This document shows positions 28,729-37,584 of a DNA stretch of 64,000 nucleotides, one piece after another; the first letter of the stretch is position 1, and every line of letters starts with the position of its first letter. Location: positions 62,001-126,000 of the forward strand of contig JAGCVI010000031.1 of the NCBI GenBank assembly GCA_017962445.1. Direction: 5' to 3'. Both the position numbers and the translations under genes were made by a program. Below the pieces are notes generated by a model. That model did not search any database and had not been told where the DNA came from. It saw nothing but the letters and a program-made list of their open reading frames with translations. Source of the stretch: Bacteroidales bacterium (GTDB taxonomy: Bacteria; Bacteroidota; Bacteroidia; Bacteroidales; P3).

Positions 28729-30195
28729 TTACTGATTCTTCTTTGCGGCTTTCTCTGCTGCCTTGCGTTCCTTCTCGGCCTGTTTTTCGGCTGCCTTACG
28801 CTCTTTTTCAGCCTGTTTCTCAGCTGCTTTGCGTTCTTTTTCAGCCTGTTTCTCGACTGCTTTGCGTTCCTTCTCGGCGCGTTTCTCGGCTGCAGTACGC
28901 TCTTTCTCGGCCTGTTTTCTCAGTTTGGCTTGTTCCTTGGCGGCACGCTCTTCAGCCTTGCGTCTTTCCTGCAGGGCTTTGCGTTCCTCCTTGCTCATGT
29001 TCTTCTCAGCCTCTTTTGCGCGTTCCTGCTGGGCTTTCATCTCTTCGCGCTGGCGTGCTTTGGTCTCTTTATCTCGAGCCTGCTGTGCTTTTTGTTCTTC
29101 TTTCGCACGGGCCTTGGCTTCTTTTTCGGCCTGTTTTTCAGCGGCCTTGCGTTCTTTCTCAGCCTGCTTATCGGCAGCAGCACGTTCCTTGTCGGCTTGT
29201 TTCTCAGCGGCAACCGCCTCTTTGTCCGGTTTTTCCTTCACGGCCTTCTCCTTCTTTTCTTTCTGCTTGGCCTCTTTGGCGGCTTTGTGATAGGTCAGCG
29301 TGCGCAAGGCGGCGTTGTCGAATATTCCGTCCTCGAACTGCAGGCGGACAACCCAGTTGTCCATGGTATCGTATTCGTAGTCGAAAGTGTATACCACGGT
29401 GCCATAGGGGCGTTCCACGGTCATCTTGGTGCAGTCGCCCAGCTCGTTGTTCTCGTATGTGGTGGTCTCGTCGAGGGCTTTGCTGTGAACAACCTTCTTG
29501 ACAAGGAATCCGCGGTTGTCGTAGGTGTAGCGCACCGTCGACACCTCTTTGTCTCCGCTGGTGAAGTCGATGGCTCTCTCGCTGGTCAACTGGTTGAGGT
29601 GGTTGTAGTTGTATTCGCACACCTTGGCAGGAATGCTGTCAACGAAATAGTAGCTTGATTTCAGCACCAGACCGTCGTCGGTGAGCTCCTGGCGGCATTT
29701 CAGGTCGAATGGGTAACTGTTGCTGTAGGGCGTGGTGTTGAGGTCTGCCTTGGCGAGGTTGAGTGCCTTGTAGTCCTTGGTTTCGGCAAAGACGTTGATG
29801 TCGGCCATGTTGCCGTTGTATTTGGCTTCCACTTTGTAGCCTTCGCCGAGGAACGAGCTGAGCAGTCCGTTCGAGGCATAGCTGCATTCGGTCTTCTTGC
29901 CTGCCTTGCCCTGGTGGGTGTATGTGATTGACGTCATGCGGCCGGCCTGGTTGAAGGTGACTATGCGTCCGTCGTCCTCGCGGAGGATATTGCGCAGGTC
30001 TTTGACAAACCATTTGCGCTCAGGCCAGTCCTCGCGGAAGTAGTCCTTGCGCAGCATGATGTCCTCGTCCATTGATGCCACAAGTCCTCGCAGACCCATC
30101 TGCTGGCGGTCCATTCTAAGGTTTACAATATCTTGTGCGTTAGCGGTGGATGCGGTGCAAAACGCTATAAATGCGAAGAGTAGAAGTCTTTTCAT
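28729..30195 (-). CDS. Secreted protein with long charged helical tail
   Basis: 488 residues. Signal peptide (ends TANAQ), then about 300 residues of short beta hairpin-like repeats in the style of YD/RHS or MORN-like folds (ITYTHQGKAG, YNYNHLNQLTSE, VRYTYDNRGFLV, YEYDTMDNWVV). From about residue 310 to the end it changes to a tail of Lys, Glu, Ala, Arg and Gln with an 11-residue period (EKERKAAEKQA), predicted to be a single stable charged helix or coiled coil. No catalytic motif. Possible roles are a periplasm-spanning or envelope-tethering protein; unknown. It starts 70 bases from the HerA-like gene upstream. Confidence 0.85.
   Translation of the reverse strand: MKRLLLFAFIAFCTASTANAQDIVNLRMDRQQMGLRGLVASMDEDIMLRKDYFREDWPERKWFVKDLRNILREDDGRIVTFNQAGRMTSITYTHQGKAGKKTECSYASNGLLSSFLGEGYKVEAKYNGNMADINVFAETKDYKALNLAKADLNTTPYSNSYPFDLKCRQELTDDGLVLKSSYYFVDSIPAKVCEYNYNHLNQLTSERAIDFTSGDKEVSTVRYTYDNRGFLVKKVVHSKALDETTTYENNELGDCTKMTVERPYGTVVYTFDYEYDTMDNWVVRLQFEDGIFDNAALRTLTYHKAAKEAKQKEKKEKAVKEKPDKEAVAAEKQADKERAAADKQAEKERKAAEKQAEKEAKARAKEEQKAQQARDKETKARQREEMKAQQERAKEAEKNMSKEERKALQERRKAEERAAKEQAKLRKQAEKERTAAEKRAEKERKAVEKQAEKERKAAEKQAEKERKAAEKQAEKERKAAEKAAKKNQ
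28741..29260 (-). repeat. Tandem coding repeat of charged 11-residue unit
   Basis: The 3' third of the preceding gene encodes imperfect copies of a 33-base unit (EKERKAAEKQA and variants), tightest at about 28741-28915 and again at 29120-29215, with a more divergent middle (KEERKALQERRKAEE). It is a coding repeat and could expand or contract by slippage. Confidence 0.8.
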
Positions 30196-30265
30196 ACAAT
30201 AAAACTATATATTTTGCGATGCAAAATTACATAAAAGTTTTTGAATTAGGCACTATGTCAAGTGA

Positions 30266-31849
30266 CTATTTCATAATGTTGCCCAGAATGTCGCGTGTCA
30301 CGGTGCGTGTTGCAGCGGAGGTGGCGTTCTTCACAATCTTCTGTGTTGCAGATGTTTTCGACTTGGTTTTCTTGCCGCTGATCTTGTCGCTCACGAAGGA
30401 ACCGACAATTGTGGCGAAGGTGGCGGTGATGGCGGTCACTACGGCTTTGCGGACTTTCGACAGGATGCCCTTTTTCTTCTTTTCGGTCTTGGGTTCGTCG
30501 GCTTCGGCATTCTGTTTCTTGGCAGCTTTGCCTTTAGGGGCTTCGACGGGCAGGTTGTCCTGTTCTTGCTCACGTTGCATCAGGATTTCGTACGCGCTCA
30601 CGCTATCCTTCATGGTGTCGTACTTTCCGTTGATGCTGCTACGCTTGATGACCTCGCTGCGTTCGGCAGGGGTGATGGCACCTATCTGCGACAACGGGAA
30701 TAGCACCTTGGCGCGCTGCACGATGCTTGGTGCACCCTTCTCGTCGAGCAGGCTGACCAGTGCCTCGCCGGTTTCGAGGGTGGTGATGACCTCTTCGGTC
30801 TTGAAGACCGGGTTGACCCGGAAGGTTTCGGCGGCGGTGCGCACGGCCTTCTGCTCACGCGGCGTGTAGGCACGCAGGGCATGCTGCACGCGGTTTCCAA
30901 GCTGTCCGAGGATGTTGTCGGGTATGTCGGTGGGCAGCTGACTGATAAAATATATTCCCACGCCCTTGCTGCGAATCAGGCGGATGACTTGTTCGATTTT
31001 GTCAATCAGGGCCTTGCTGGTATCCTCGAAAAGCATGTGTGCCTCATCGAAGAAGAACACCAGTTTGGGCAGCTCCTGGTCGCCGACCTCAGGCAGGGTA
31101 GAGTAGAGCTCGGAAATGAGCCACAGCAGGAAGGTGCTGTAGAGTTTGGGCTGCATCATCAGCTTGTCAGCTGCCAGCACGCTCATCACGCCTTTGCCGC
31201 CTTCGGTTTGCAGCAGGTCGTAGATGTCGAACGACGGTTCGCCGAAGAATTTGTCAGCACCCTGGCTTTCAAGCTGCAGCAGCGAGCGTTGTATTGCGCC
31301 GACTGTCGCAAAAGAGATGTTGCCGTAGGTGGTGGTGTATTCCTTTGAATGTTTGGATACATAGTCGAGCACCGAACGCAAGTCCTTAAGGTCTAATATG
31401 CTCAGCCCCTGCTCGTCGGCAATGCGGAACACGATGTTGAGCACACCGTCTTGGGTTTCGTTGAGGCCCAGCAGGCGCGACAGCAGCTGCGGTCCCATCT
31501 GCGAAATGGTAGCGCGGATGGGATGCCCCTGTTCGCCGAACACGTCGTAGAATCGCACAGGACAAGGCTGAAAGTTGACATCAGTAATTCCGAATTCGTC
31601 TTTGCGTTTCTCGATGAAGCCGCTCATCTGGCCCGGGCGGCAGATACCGCTGAGGTCACCCTTCATGTCTGCCATGAAACAAGGCACGCCGGCCTGGCAG
31701 AAGGTTTCAGCCATAACTTGCAGGGTGACAGTCTTGCCCGTACCTGTGGCACCGGCGATAAGACCATGGCGGTTGGCCATTTTTCCGTTGATTACGAGGT
31801 CGCCCTCGGAGCAATGGGCTATCAGAAGCCCGCGTTCTTTGTCGTACAT
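30266..31849 (-). CDS. HerA-like ATPase (DUF853 family)
   Basis: 527 residues. Walker A is AGATGTGKTVTLQ near residue 32-44, and Walker B is LPKLVFFFDEAHMLFED, followed by the sensor-like YFISQLPTDIPDNILGQLGNRVQHALRAYTP. This is the DUF853/YjgR group of HerA-FtsK superfamily ATPases found widely in Bacteria; the exact role is not established, though the superfamily pumps DNA. The C-terminal 120 residues are basic and Ala/Lys-rich, ending AATRTVTRDILGNIMK. A weak minus-strand -7 (TATTTTTG, complement of 31900-31907) lies about 50 bases upstream. Confidence 0.92.
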   Translation of the reverse strand: MYDKERGLLIAHCSEGDLVINGKMANRHGLIAGATGTGKTVTLQVMAETFCQAGVPCFMADMKGDLSGICRPGQMSGFIEKRKDEFGITDVNFQPCPVRFYDVFGEQGHPIRATISQMGPQLLSRLLGLNETQDGVLNIVFRIADEQGLSILDLKDLRSVLDYVSKHSKEYTTTYGNISFATVGAIQRSLLQLESQGADKFFGEPSFDIYDLLQTEGGKGVMSVLAADKLMMQPKLYSTFLLWLISELYSTLPEVGDQELPKLVFFFDEAHMLFEDTSKALIDKIEQVIRLIRSKGVGIYFISQLPTDIPDNILGQLGNRVQHALRAYTPREQKAVRTAAETFRVNPVFKTEEVITTLETGEALVSLLDEKGAPSIVQRAKVLFPLSQIGAITPAERSEVIKRSSINGKYDTMKDSVSAYEILMQREQEQDNLPVEAPKGKAAKKQNAEADEPKTEKKKKGILSKVRKAVVTAITATFATIVGSFVSDKISGKKTKSKTSATQKIVKNATSAATRTVTRDILGNIMK

Positions 31850-32006
31850 GTGTATCTATTATTGTTTTGACGCTTGATATCGGTTTCGAAATCAAAATGC
31901 AAAAATACGATTTTTTTTCGTACCTGCATATTTTAAAGGTGAAACGTTTTGAACAATTGTTGAAAAATAATCCGTTTTTTTTCAATCCAGACTGCGAAAA
32001 TACCTT

Positions 32007-32014
32007 TAATTTTG
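32007..32014 (+). promoter_or_regulatory. Promoter -7 element for dnaN
   Basis: TAATTTTG about 48 bases before the dnaN ATG. The region at the expected -33 position is a T-run and not a clean TTTG, so only the -7 is supported. Confidence 0.5.
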
Positions 32015-32061
32015 CAAACGGAAATAATCGTTATATACATTTGAAATAAATACGTAACAAT

Positions 32062-33204
32062 ATGAGATTCATCATCAACAGCCAAGTATTCCTGAAAAAC
32101 CTCAGTGCCCTCAGCGGTGTCATTTCGAACAACAACACGGTTCCAATCATCTCGTGCTTCCACATGCACCTTGAAGACAATGTCTTGACGGTCAAGGCTA
32201 CCGATTTGGAAACCACGCTCGTTACCCGCATTGCACTTGAAAACGCTAAAGTTGAGGGTATTGACAGCATCGCTGTGCCGGCCAAACTTATGCTCGACAT
32301 GCTGAAATCAATGGACGATGTGCCGCTCAATTTCTCGGTAGATGCAAGCACCTACGGTATCGAAATCAGTTCGGGCGAAGGCAAATACCGTCTCGCAGGC
32401 CAGAACGCCGACACTTTCCCAACCATGCCAGAAATGACAGACACGGTCAACACCGTCATGCCGGCATCGTTGCTCGTCACCGCTATCAACAAGACCTCTT
32501 TTGCAGCCTCTACCGACGAGATGCGTCAGCAGATGTCGGGTATCTACTGCGAGTTGACAACGGAGAATGTCACTTTCGTTGCTACCGATGCCCACAAGCT
32601 GGTACGTTATCGTCGTACCGATGTCCACGCCGACGAGGTGGCCAGTTTTATCCTGCCTCGCAAGCCGGTGTCGTTGGTCAAGAATATTATCGGAAGCAGC
32701 AAGGAAGAAAGCGATGTTACGGTCAGCTACAATAATACAAATGTCTTCTTCTCGTTCGACAATTTCTTGATTGTCTGCCGCTTGGTCGACGGTAAGTATC
32801 CCAACTATGAGGCTGCCATCCCGAAGGACAATCCCAACAAGCTGACGCTTGACCGCAATACCTTCCTCAACACACTTAAGCGCGTCAGTCTTTTCGCCAA
32901 CCAGTCTACTCACCAGGTGCGCCTCACTATCAGCGAGCGCGAGTTGAAGATCTCGGCTGAAGATCTCGAGTTCTCGAACGACGCACACGAAACGATTCCC
33001 TGCAGCTATGACGGCGAACCAATGGAGATAGGTTTCAATGCCAAGTTCCTCAGCGAGATGGTTACCAATCTCGATTCAGAACAGATACTTGTCGAGCTGT
33101 CTCATCCCAGCCGTGCAGGCATTATCTTCCCCATTAACGACGACGAGGAAGCCAGGAACGAGAATATTCTCATGCTCGTGATGCCCGTCATGTTGGCCAA
33201 CTAA
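32062..33204 (+). CDS. dnaN: DNA polymerase III beta subunit (sliding clamp)
   Basis: 380 residues. Three repeated clamp domains are seen, with family landmarks MRFIINSQVFLKNLSALSGV at the N-terminus, ATDLETTLVTRI, FAASTDEMRQQMSGIYCEL, VATDAHKLVRYRR and the C-terminal LVMPVM. Forms the homodimeric ring that tethers Pol III and other enzymes to DNA. It is monocistronic here: own -7 element upstream, strong terminator 50 bases downstream. dnaA is not nearby, so this is not an obvious origin region. Confidence 0.97.
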   Translation: MRFIINSQVFLKNLSALSGVISNNNTVPIISCFHMHLEDNVLTVKATDLETTLVTRIALENAKVEGIDSIAVPAKLMLDMLKSMDDVPLNFSVDASTYGIEISSGEGKYRLAGQNADTFPTMPEMTDTVNTVMPASLLVTAINKTSFAASTDEMRQQMSGIYCELTTENVTFVATDAHKLVRYRRTDVHADEVASFILPRKPVSLVKNIIGSSKEESDVTVSYNNTNVFFSFDNFLIVCRLVDGKYPNYEAAIPKDNPNKLTLDRNTFLNTLKRVSLFANQSTHQVRLTISERELKISAEDLEFSNDAHETIPCSYDGEPMEIGFNAKFLSEMVTNLDSEQILVELSHPSRAGIIFPINDDEEARNENILMLVMPVMLAN

Positions 33205-33251
33205 GGGCTTTTATTAATCCCATTATACATAAGACATCTTTTTCTTTTCAG

Positions 33252-33280
33252 AAATCCTGCCTTGACGGCGGGATTTTTTT
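33252..33280 (+). terminator. Intrinsic terminator after dnaN
   Basis: AAATCCTGCC (33252-33261), a five-base loop and GGCGGGATTT, giving a 10-bp stem with one G-U pair, followed by a T-run to 33280. Confidence 0.9.
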
Positions 33281-33325
33281 GTGAGTTAACAACTCCACGT
33301 GGCTCGCATTGACAATATATTATTG

Positions 33326-33354
33326 TTGCATATATAAAAAAATGTGTATCTTTG
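33326..33354 (+). promoter_or_regulatory. Promoter for ftsX operon, giving near-leaderless mRNA
   Basis: TTG at 33326-33328, an 18-base spacer and TATCTTTG at 33347-33354. The predicted start of transcription falls at about 33359-33361, only 2-4 bases before the ftsX ATG at 33363. Confidence 0.75.
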
Positions 33355-33362
33355 CAGTCTCT

Positions 33363-34253
33363 ATGGATAACAAAAAAAATAAACGTCGCGGTAAGATAAA
33401 CCTCTGGGCTGGACGCACTTCCACGGTTTTTAGCATCACGCTCGTGTTGTTCGTTTTTGGCCTTTTGCTGTTTGTCGAATACCATTCGTACAAGGCCACG
33501 CACACTGTACAGGAACGCATCGCCTATCAGGTTAACCTCAAACCGGATGCTTCAGAAGAGGAGGCTTTGGCTCTTCTCGAGGATTTAAAAGACTTGGATT
33601 ATGTCAAGAATGCGGACTACATCTCGAAGGACGAGGCTGTAAGGCTTTTCTCGGAAGATATCGAAGAGGACATTATGGATGTCACCGATGGCGAGAACCC
33701 CCTGTACGCAACGATAATGGTCACTTTGAATGCCAGCAACAGTTCCAAGCAGATGACGGAAAGTCGCGAGCGTTTTGAGGAAGATGTTGATGAATACGCT
33801 ATTGTCGACAACGTCAGTTACCAGGAAAATATGGTCAACGACTTGAGTGTCATCTTCTACAAGCTGTCATGGTTTCTGGTTGTCTTCGTCGTCCTGCTTC
33901 TGATTGTCTCAGTGGCTCTTATCAGCACAACAATCAAGATTGCCATCAACAACAACCGATACACCATCCAGACGATGAGCATGGTGGGTGCAAAGATGAG
34001 CTTCATCACGCGTCCGTTCCTGTGGCGCAGCCTGTTGTATGGTTTTCTCGGCGCGCTGTTCGCCCTTGTGATGATGTTTGGTGCCATCTATGTATTCAAC
34101 AAGCAGTTCCATCTTGCAATATTCCATCCACGTTATTTCAACGGCTACATAGTGCTTGTGGTCGCTGTCTTCCTTGTCGGCATGACCATCTCGTTCATAG
34201 CCACCTATTTCTCTGTGCATGCACATCTGCGTAACAGAGACCAATTTAATTAA
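33363..34253 (+). CDS. ftsX: Cell division protein FtsX (ABC permease)
   Basis: 296 residues from the ATG at 33363 (MDNKKNKRRGKINLW); the upstream TTG at 33309 would need translation through the promoter. One N-terminal membrane helix (about 20-42), a periplasmic extracellular domain (about 45-165; NLKPDASEEEALALLEDL, YISKDEAV) and three C-terminal helices (about 170-290) with AINNNRYTIQTMSMVGAKMSFI: the FtsX layout. Works with FtsE to control septal peptidoglycan hydrolases. ftsE is not adjacent, as is common in Bacteroidota. Heads ftsX-DUF3098-uppP-truB. Confidence 0.95.
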   Translation: MDNKKNKRRGKINLWAGRTSTVFSITLVLFVFGLLLFVEYHSYKATHTVQERIAYQVNLKPDASEEEALALLEDLKDLDYVKNADYISKDEAVRLFSEDIEEDIMDVTDGENPLYATIMVTLNASNSSKQMTESRERFEEDVDEYAIVDNVSYQENMVNDLSVIFYKLSWFLVVFVVLLLIVSVALISTTIKIAINNNRYTIQTMSMVGAKMSFITRPFLWRSLLYGFLGALFALVMMFGAIYVFNKQFHLAIFHPRYFNGYIVLVVAVFLVGMTISFIATYFSVHAHLRNRDQFN

Positions 34254-34285
34254 TGGTTTAATTAGCAAAGAAATATCAGTTATAT

Positions 34286-34675
34286 ATGGCAATAATAACA
34301 TGTCCCAAATGTGGGAAAAAAATCTCAGACAAGCCGGTAAAATGTGCTTTTTGCGGTTACAAGCTTGTGAAAACCGACGCCGAGAAGAATTCTGAATCGA
34401 CGAGCTATGTGTTCACATTCGGCTGGTTGAACTATATCCTTATCGGTGCCGGATTACTGATTCTGGCATTAGGATATATTCTGTTGAGCGGCGGCGGCAG
34501 CGACGACCCGAATGTTTTCAATATGGAGATGTTCAACAGTCGCCGTATGGTTGTGGCCCCGCTGTTTATTGTCTTAGGCCTTGTCGTTGAGATTTGTGCC
34601 ATCATGATTCGCCCGAAAGACAAGGCGAAACAGGTAGAAAACAATGATCAACAAACCTTAGTCGATCAAAAATAA
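34286..34675 (+). CDS. Zinc-ribbon/DUF3098 two-helix membrane protein
   Basis: 129 residues. The N-terminus is a rubredoxin-like zinc ribbon with CPKCG and CAFCG (C6, C9, C20, C23). It is followed by the DUF3098 domain: helix one [20 protein letters not shown], the family motif [11 protein letters not shown] and second helix [20 protein letters not shown]3098 proteins are found between ftsX and uppP across Bacteroidota and are normally about 80 residues without the zinc ribbon, so this version is a fusion. Function unknown; position suggests a link to cell-wall precursor cycling or division. Its stop overlaps the uppP start by one base. Confidence 0.88.
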   Translation: MAIITCPKCGKKISDKPVKCAFCGYKLVKTDAEKNSESTSYVFTFGWLNYILIGAGLLILALGYILLSGGGSDDPNVFNMEMFNSRRMVVAPLFIVLGLVVEICAIMIRPKDKAKQVENNDQQTLVDQK

Positions 34676-35511
34676 TGGACTGGTTACAAGCTCTTATACT
34701 TGGCGTTGTCCAAGGTCTTACAGAATATCTGCCTGTGAGCAGCAGTGGCCATCTGACCATAGGCTCGCAGCTTTTTGGTGTTGACGGCGAGGCCAATCTG
34801 GCTTTCAATATCGCAGTGCATGTCGCAACGGTTTTGAGTACTTGCTGCATCCTTTGGAAGGACATAGTGTGGATATTCAAGGATTTGTTCCAGTTCAAAT
34901 GGAACGAGGGTACACGCTATACCGTCAATATCCTGGTTTCGATGATCCCTATTGCCATTGTGGGTGTGTTCTTCAAGGACAAGGTGGAATTGATATTCAA
35001 CACCGAGACTTCGGAAAAAATATTCGGCAATCCCCTCTTCCTTGTGGGTTGTTTCCTCATGGTGACAGCGGCATTGCTCGTCTTCTCGAATTTTGCAAGA
35101 GAGCGTCGTCGCGACAGAATCTCGCCGTGGCATGCATTTGTCATCGGCATATCGCAGGCAATTGCTGTGATGCCGGGTCTGTCGCGTTCAGGAAGCACCA
35201 TTGCCACAGGCTTGCTGTTGGGTAACAAGAAAGAGCGCATGGCTCAGTTCTCGTTCCTGATGGTCATACCTCCTATTCTCGGCGAGGCATTGCTCGACGC
35301 AAAGGATTTGTTCAGCGGCGAGGCTGCAAGTGCAGGGACGCAAGCCATCGGCACGTTCCCGCTGCTCGTCGGCTTTATGGCCGCCTTTGTGGTCGGATGC
35401 CTGGCATGCAAGTGGATGCTCAACATAGTCAAGAAGGGTGACCTCATCTGGTTTGCAATCTATTGCGCCATGGTCAGCTTGCTGGTCATCACGCTTCCTT
35501 ATTTCTTCTAA
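34675..35511 (+). CDS. uppP: Undecaprenyl-diphosphatase (BacA/UppP)
   Basis: 278 residues with about eight membrane helices. Active-site motifs are the N-terminal [17 protein letters not shown] (Glu17 and the serine cluster 22-24) and [17 protein letters not shown] later. Dephosphorylates undecaprenyl pyrophosphate at the membrane, recycling the lipid carrier for peptidoglycan and polysaccharide, and gives intrinsic bacitracin tolerance. It is translationally linked with the DUF3098 gene upstream (TAATG) and followed 14 bases later by truB. Confidence 0.97.
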   Translation: MDWLQALILGVVQGLTEYLPVSSSGHLTIGSQLFGVDGEANLAFNIAVHVATVLSTCCILWKDIVWIFKDLFQFKWNEGTRYTVNILVSMIPIAIVGVFFKDKVELIFNTETSEKIFGNPLFLVGCFLMVTAALLVFSNFARERRRDRISPWHAFVIGISQAIAVMPGLSRSGSTIATGLLLGNKKERMAQFSFLMVIPPILGEALLDAKDLFSGEAASAGTQAIGTFPLLVGFMAAFVVGCLACKWMLNIVKKGDLIWFAIYCAMVSLLVITLPYFF

Positions 35512-35525
35512 TCTTTTCCTTCGCG

Positions 35526-36341
35526 ATGGGAAAAGCGGGACTTATCATAGCAATAGACAAACCCCGCCAGTGGTCGTCGTTTCAGGTTGTCAACAAACTG
35601 AAATGGCATATCCGTCGCACCTTCGGTATCAAGAAATTCAAGATTGGTCATGCAGGAACGCTCGACCCGCTTGCATCGGGTTTGCTGTTGGTATGTGTTG
35701 GCAGCGCAACCAAACAGATAGAGCAGTTGCAGTCTGGCGTCAAAGAATACTCCGGCACTATGGTTCTCGGAGCCACCACGCCGTGTTATGACATGGAGCA
35801 GGCCATAGATGCGTACTATCCGTACATGCATATTACCCCTGAGATGCTGGAGACAGAGCGTCGTCGTTTTATCGGAGCCATTGAACAAGTGCCGCCCATG
35901 TTCTCCGCGGTCAAGGTGGACGGCAACCGGGCATATGTTTCTGCTCGTGACGGCTCTGCTGTCGACATACAGCCTAAGACAGTCACGGTTTACGATTTTG
36001 ATATTACCTCTTTCAGACAAGGCAGGGAAATTTCCGACAATTATCAGCCAGAAGCCTGTGTTGCGGGGCCGGTAATGAAGAGGGAACTATACCGTGAGCC
36101 GCAGTGTGTGGTGCCGGATTTCCTGCCGCAACTGGATTTTAGAATCACGTGCAGCAAGGGGACTTACATACGCAGCATAGCACGCGATTTCGGTGCTGCA
36201 TTGGGTTCGGGCGCATTCCTCGCTGCGCTGCGACGCGAGAGGATTGGCGACTATCGCGTTGACGATGCCATCTCTGTCGACGCCATCGAGACGACCATCA
36301 CCCCCGACAACGCGGCATACCAAAGTCTGGCATCGCTCTAA
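35526..36341 (+). CDS. truB: tRNA pseudouridine(55) synthase
   Basis: 271 residues from the ATG at 35526 (MGKAGLIIAIDKP); the longer frame to 35463 overlaps uppP and is rejected. The catalytic Asp47 lies in GHAGTLDPLASGLL, and TKQIEQLQSGVKEYSGTMVLG and the C-terminal CSKGTYIRSIARDFGAALG are family motifs. Converts U55 of the T-loop of tRNAs to pseudouridine. Last gene of the ftsX run. Confidence 0.97.
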   Translation: MGKAGLIIAIDKPRQWSSFQVVNKLKWHIRRTFGIKKFKIGHAGTLDPLASGLLLVCVGSATKQIEQLQSGVKEYSGTMVLGATTPCYDMEQAIDAYYPYMHITPEMLETERRRFIGAIEQVPPMFSAVKVDGNRAYVSARDGSAVDIQPKTVTVYDFDITSFRQGREISDNYQPEACVAGPVMKRELYREPQCVVPDFLPQLDFRITCSKGTYIRSIARDFGAALGSGAFLAALRRERIGDYRVDDAISVDAIETTITPDNAAYQSLASL

Positions 36342-36440
36342 TCCTTATGTATTGTTAAAATGAATAAAATGTGGCGAATTTTTATTTCGTTGCATTTTAG
36401 TTTTTTATAAATGCTATATAGCCTTGAAATGTTAAAAAAC

Positions 36441-36471
36441 TTGACTTTCGGATTAAAAAGTTGTATCTTTG
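36441..36471 (+). promoter_or_regulatory. Promoter for queA operon
   Basis: TTG at 36441-36443, a 20-base spacer and TATCTTTG at 36464-36471. About 50 bases before the queA ATG. Together with the tight spacing downstream it probably drives all seven genes to 43946. Confidence 0.75.
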
Positions 36472-36526
36472 CACACTTTCGGACGAAAATAATACATTTT
36501 ATATGATAAATACATTATATTCTACA

Positions 36527-37582
36527 ATGAAGTTGTCGCAATTCAAATTCAATCTTCCTAAGGATTTGATTGCAGAGCGCCCATCGAAGCAGCGCGACGA
36601 GGCAAGACTGATGGTTCTTGATCGCAAGACACAGACAATCCAGCACAAACTGTTCAAAGATCTTATTGACTATGTCGACGCCGACGATGTGGTGGTGGTG
36701 AACAATACCAAGGTGTTTCCAGCCCTGCTGAGAGGTGAGAAAGAAAAAACAGGAGCTCAGATAACAGTGTTCCTTCTGCGTGAGTTGAATCCCGACACCC
36801 GCCTGTGGGATGTTGTTGTCGACCCTGCACGCAAGATTCGTATCGGCAACAAGCTATATTTTGGTGACAGTGATGCACTTGTGGCCGAGGTTATCGACAA
36901 CACCACCTCGCGTGGACGTACCATCCGTTTCCTGTATGACGGCAGTCACGAGGAGTTTATCCATCTAATCAAGAGCATGGGCCAGACCCCGCTGCCAGAG
37001 GAGTTGCGTGCACTGCGCGACATCACTGCCGACGACAAGGAACGCTATCAGACCATCTATGCCAAAGAGGAAGGTGCCGTTGCAGCCCCCACGGCAGGTC
37101 TTCACATCAGTCGCGAGCTGATGAAACGTATGGAGATAAAGGATGTGAGATGGGCCGAACTGACATTACATGCCGGCATTGGCAACTTCAAGCCTATTGA
37201 GGTAGAGGATCTTAGCAAGCACCGCATGGATTCTGAGGAGATGCATATCAGCGAGGATTGCTGTCGCGTCATCAACGAAGCCAAAAACAACGGTCACAAA
37301 ATATGCTGCATTGGCACAACGACAATGAAGGCTATTGAGACTGCTGTGACCATACCTGGCAAGGTCAGTCCCTTCGATGGCTGGAGCAACAAATTCATCT
37401 TCCCGCCGTACAACTTCACCATCGCTGATATGATGGTCACAAACTTCCATCCATCCATGTCATCGATGTTCATCATGGTGTCAGCTTTCGCCGGTCCGGA
37501 GTTTTTGATGCAAGCATATCAAACCGCCATCAAGGAGAAATACAAATTCCATACCTACGGTGACGCAATGCTGATTTTGTAA
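36527..37582 (+). CDS. queA: S-adenosylmethionine:tRNA ribosyltransferase-isomerase
   Basis: 351 residues from the ATG at 36527 ([19 protein letters not shown]), the usual start in the family; the ATG at 36503 and the TTG at 36461 add residues with no support. Recognisable parts are [39 protein letters not shown] and [23 protein letters not shown]. Makes epoxyqueuosine at the tRNA wobble position using the ribosyl part of SAM. First gene of a seven-gene run; rarA follows after two bases. Confidence 0.97.
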   Translation: MKLSQFKFNLPKDLIAERPSKQRDEARLMVLDRKTQTIQHKLFKDLIDYVDADDVVVVNNTKVFPALLRGEKEKTGAQITVFLLRELNPDTRLWDVVVDPARKIRIGNKLYFGDSDALVAEVIDNTTSRGRTIRFLYDGSHEEFIHLIKSMGQTPLPEELRALRDITADDKERYQTIYAKEEGAVAAPTAGLHISRELMKRMEIKDVRWAELTLHAGIGNFKPIEVEDLSKHRMDSEEMHISEDCCRVINEAKNNGHKICCIGTTTMKAIETAVTIPGKVSPFDGWSNKFIFPPYNFTIADMMVTNFHPSMSSMFIMVSAFAGPEFLMQAYQTAIKEKYKFHTYGDAMLIL

Positions 37583-37584
37583 AA

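Noticed and set aside
28741..29260. Possible CRISPR or satellite array
   Set aside because: The repeat period is 33 bases without spacers and stays in one reading frame; it encodes the charged protein tail.
32308..32988. Minus-strand frame inside dnaN
   Set aside because: Shadow of dnaN; dnaN is conserved over the whole length.
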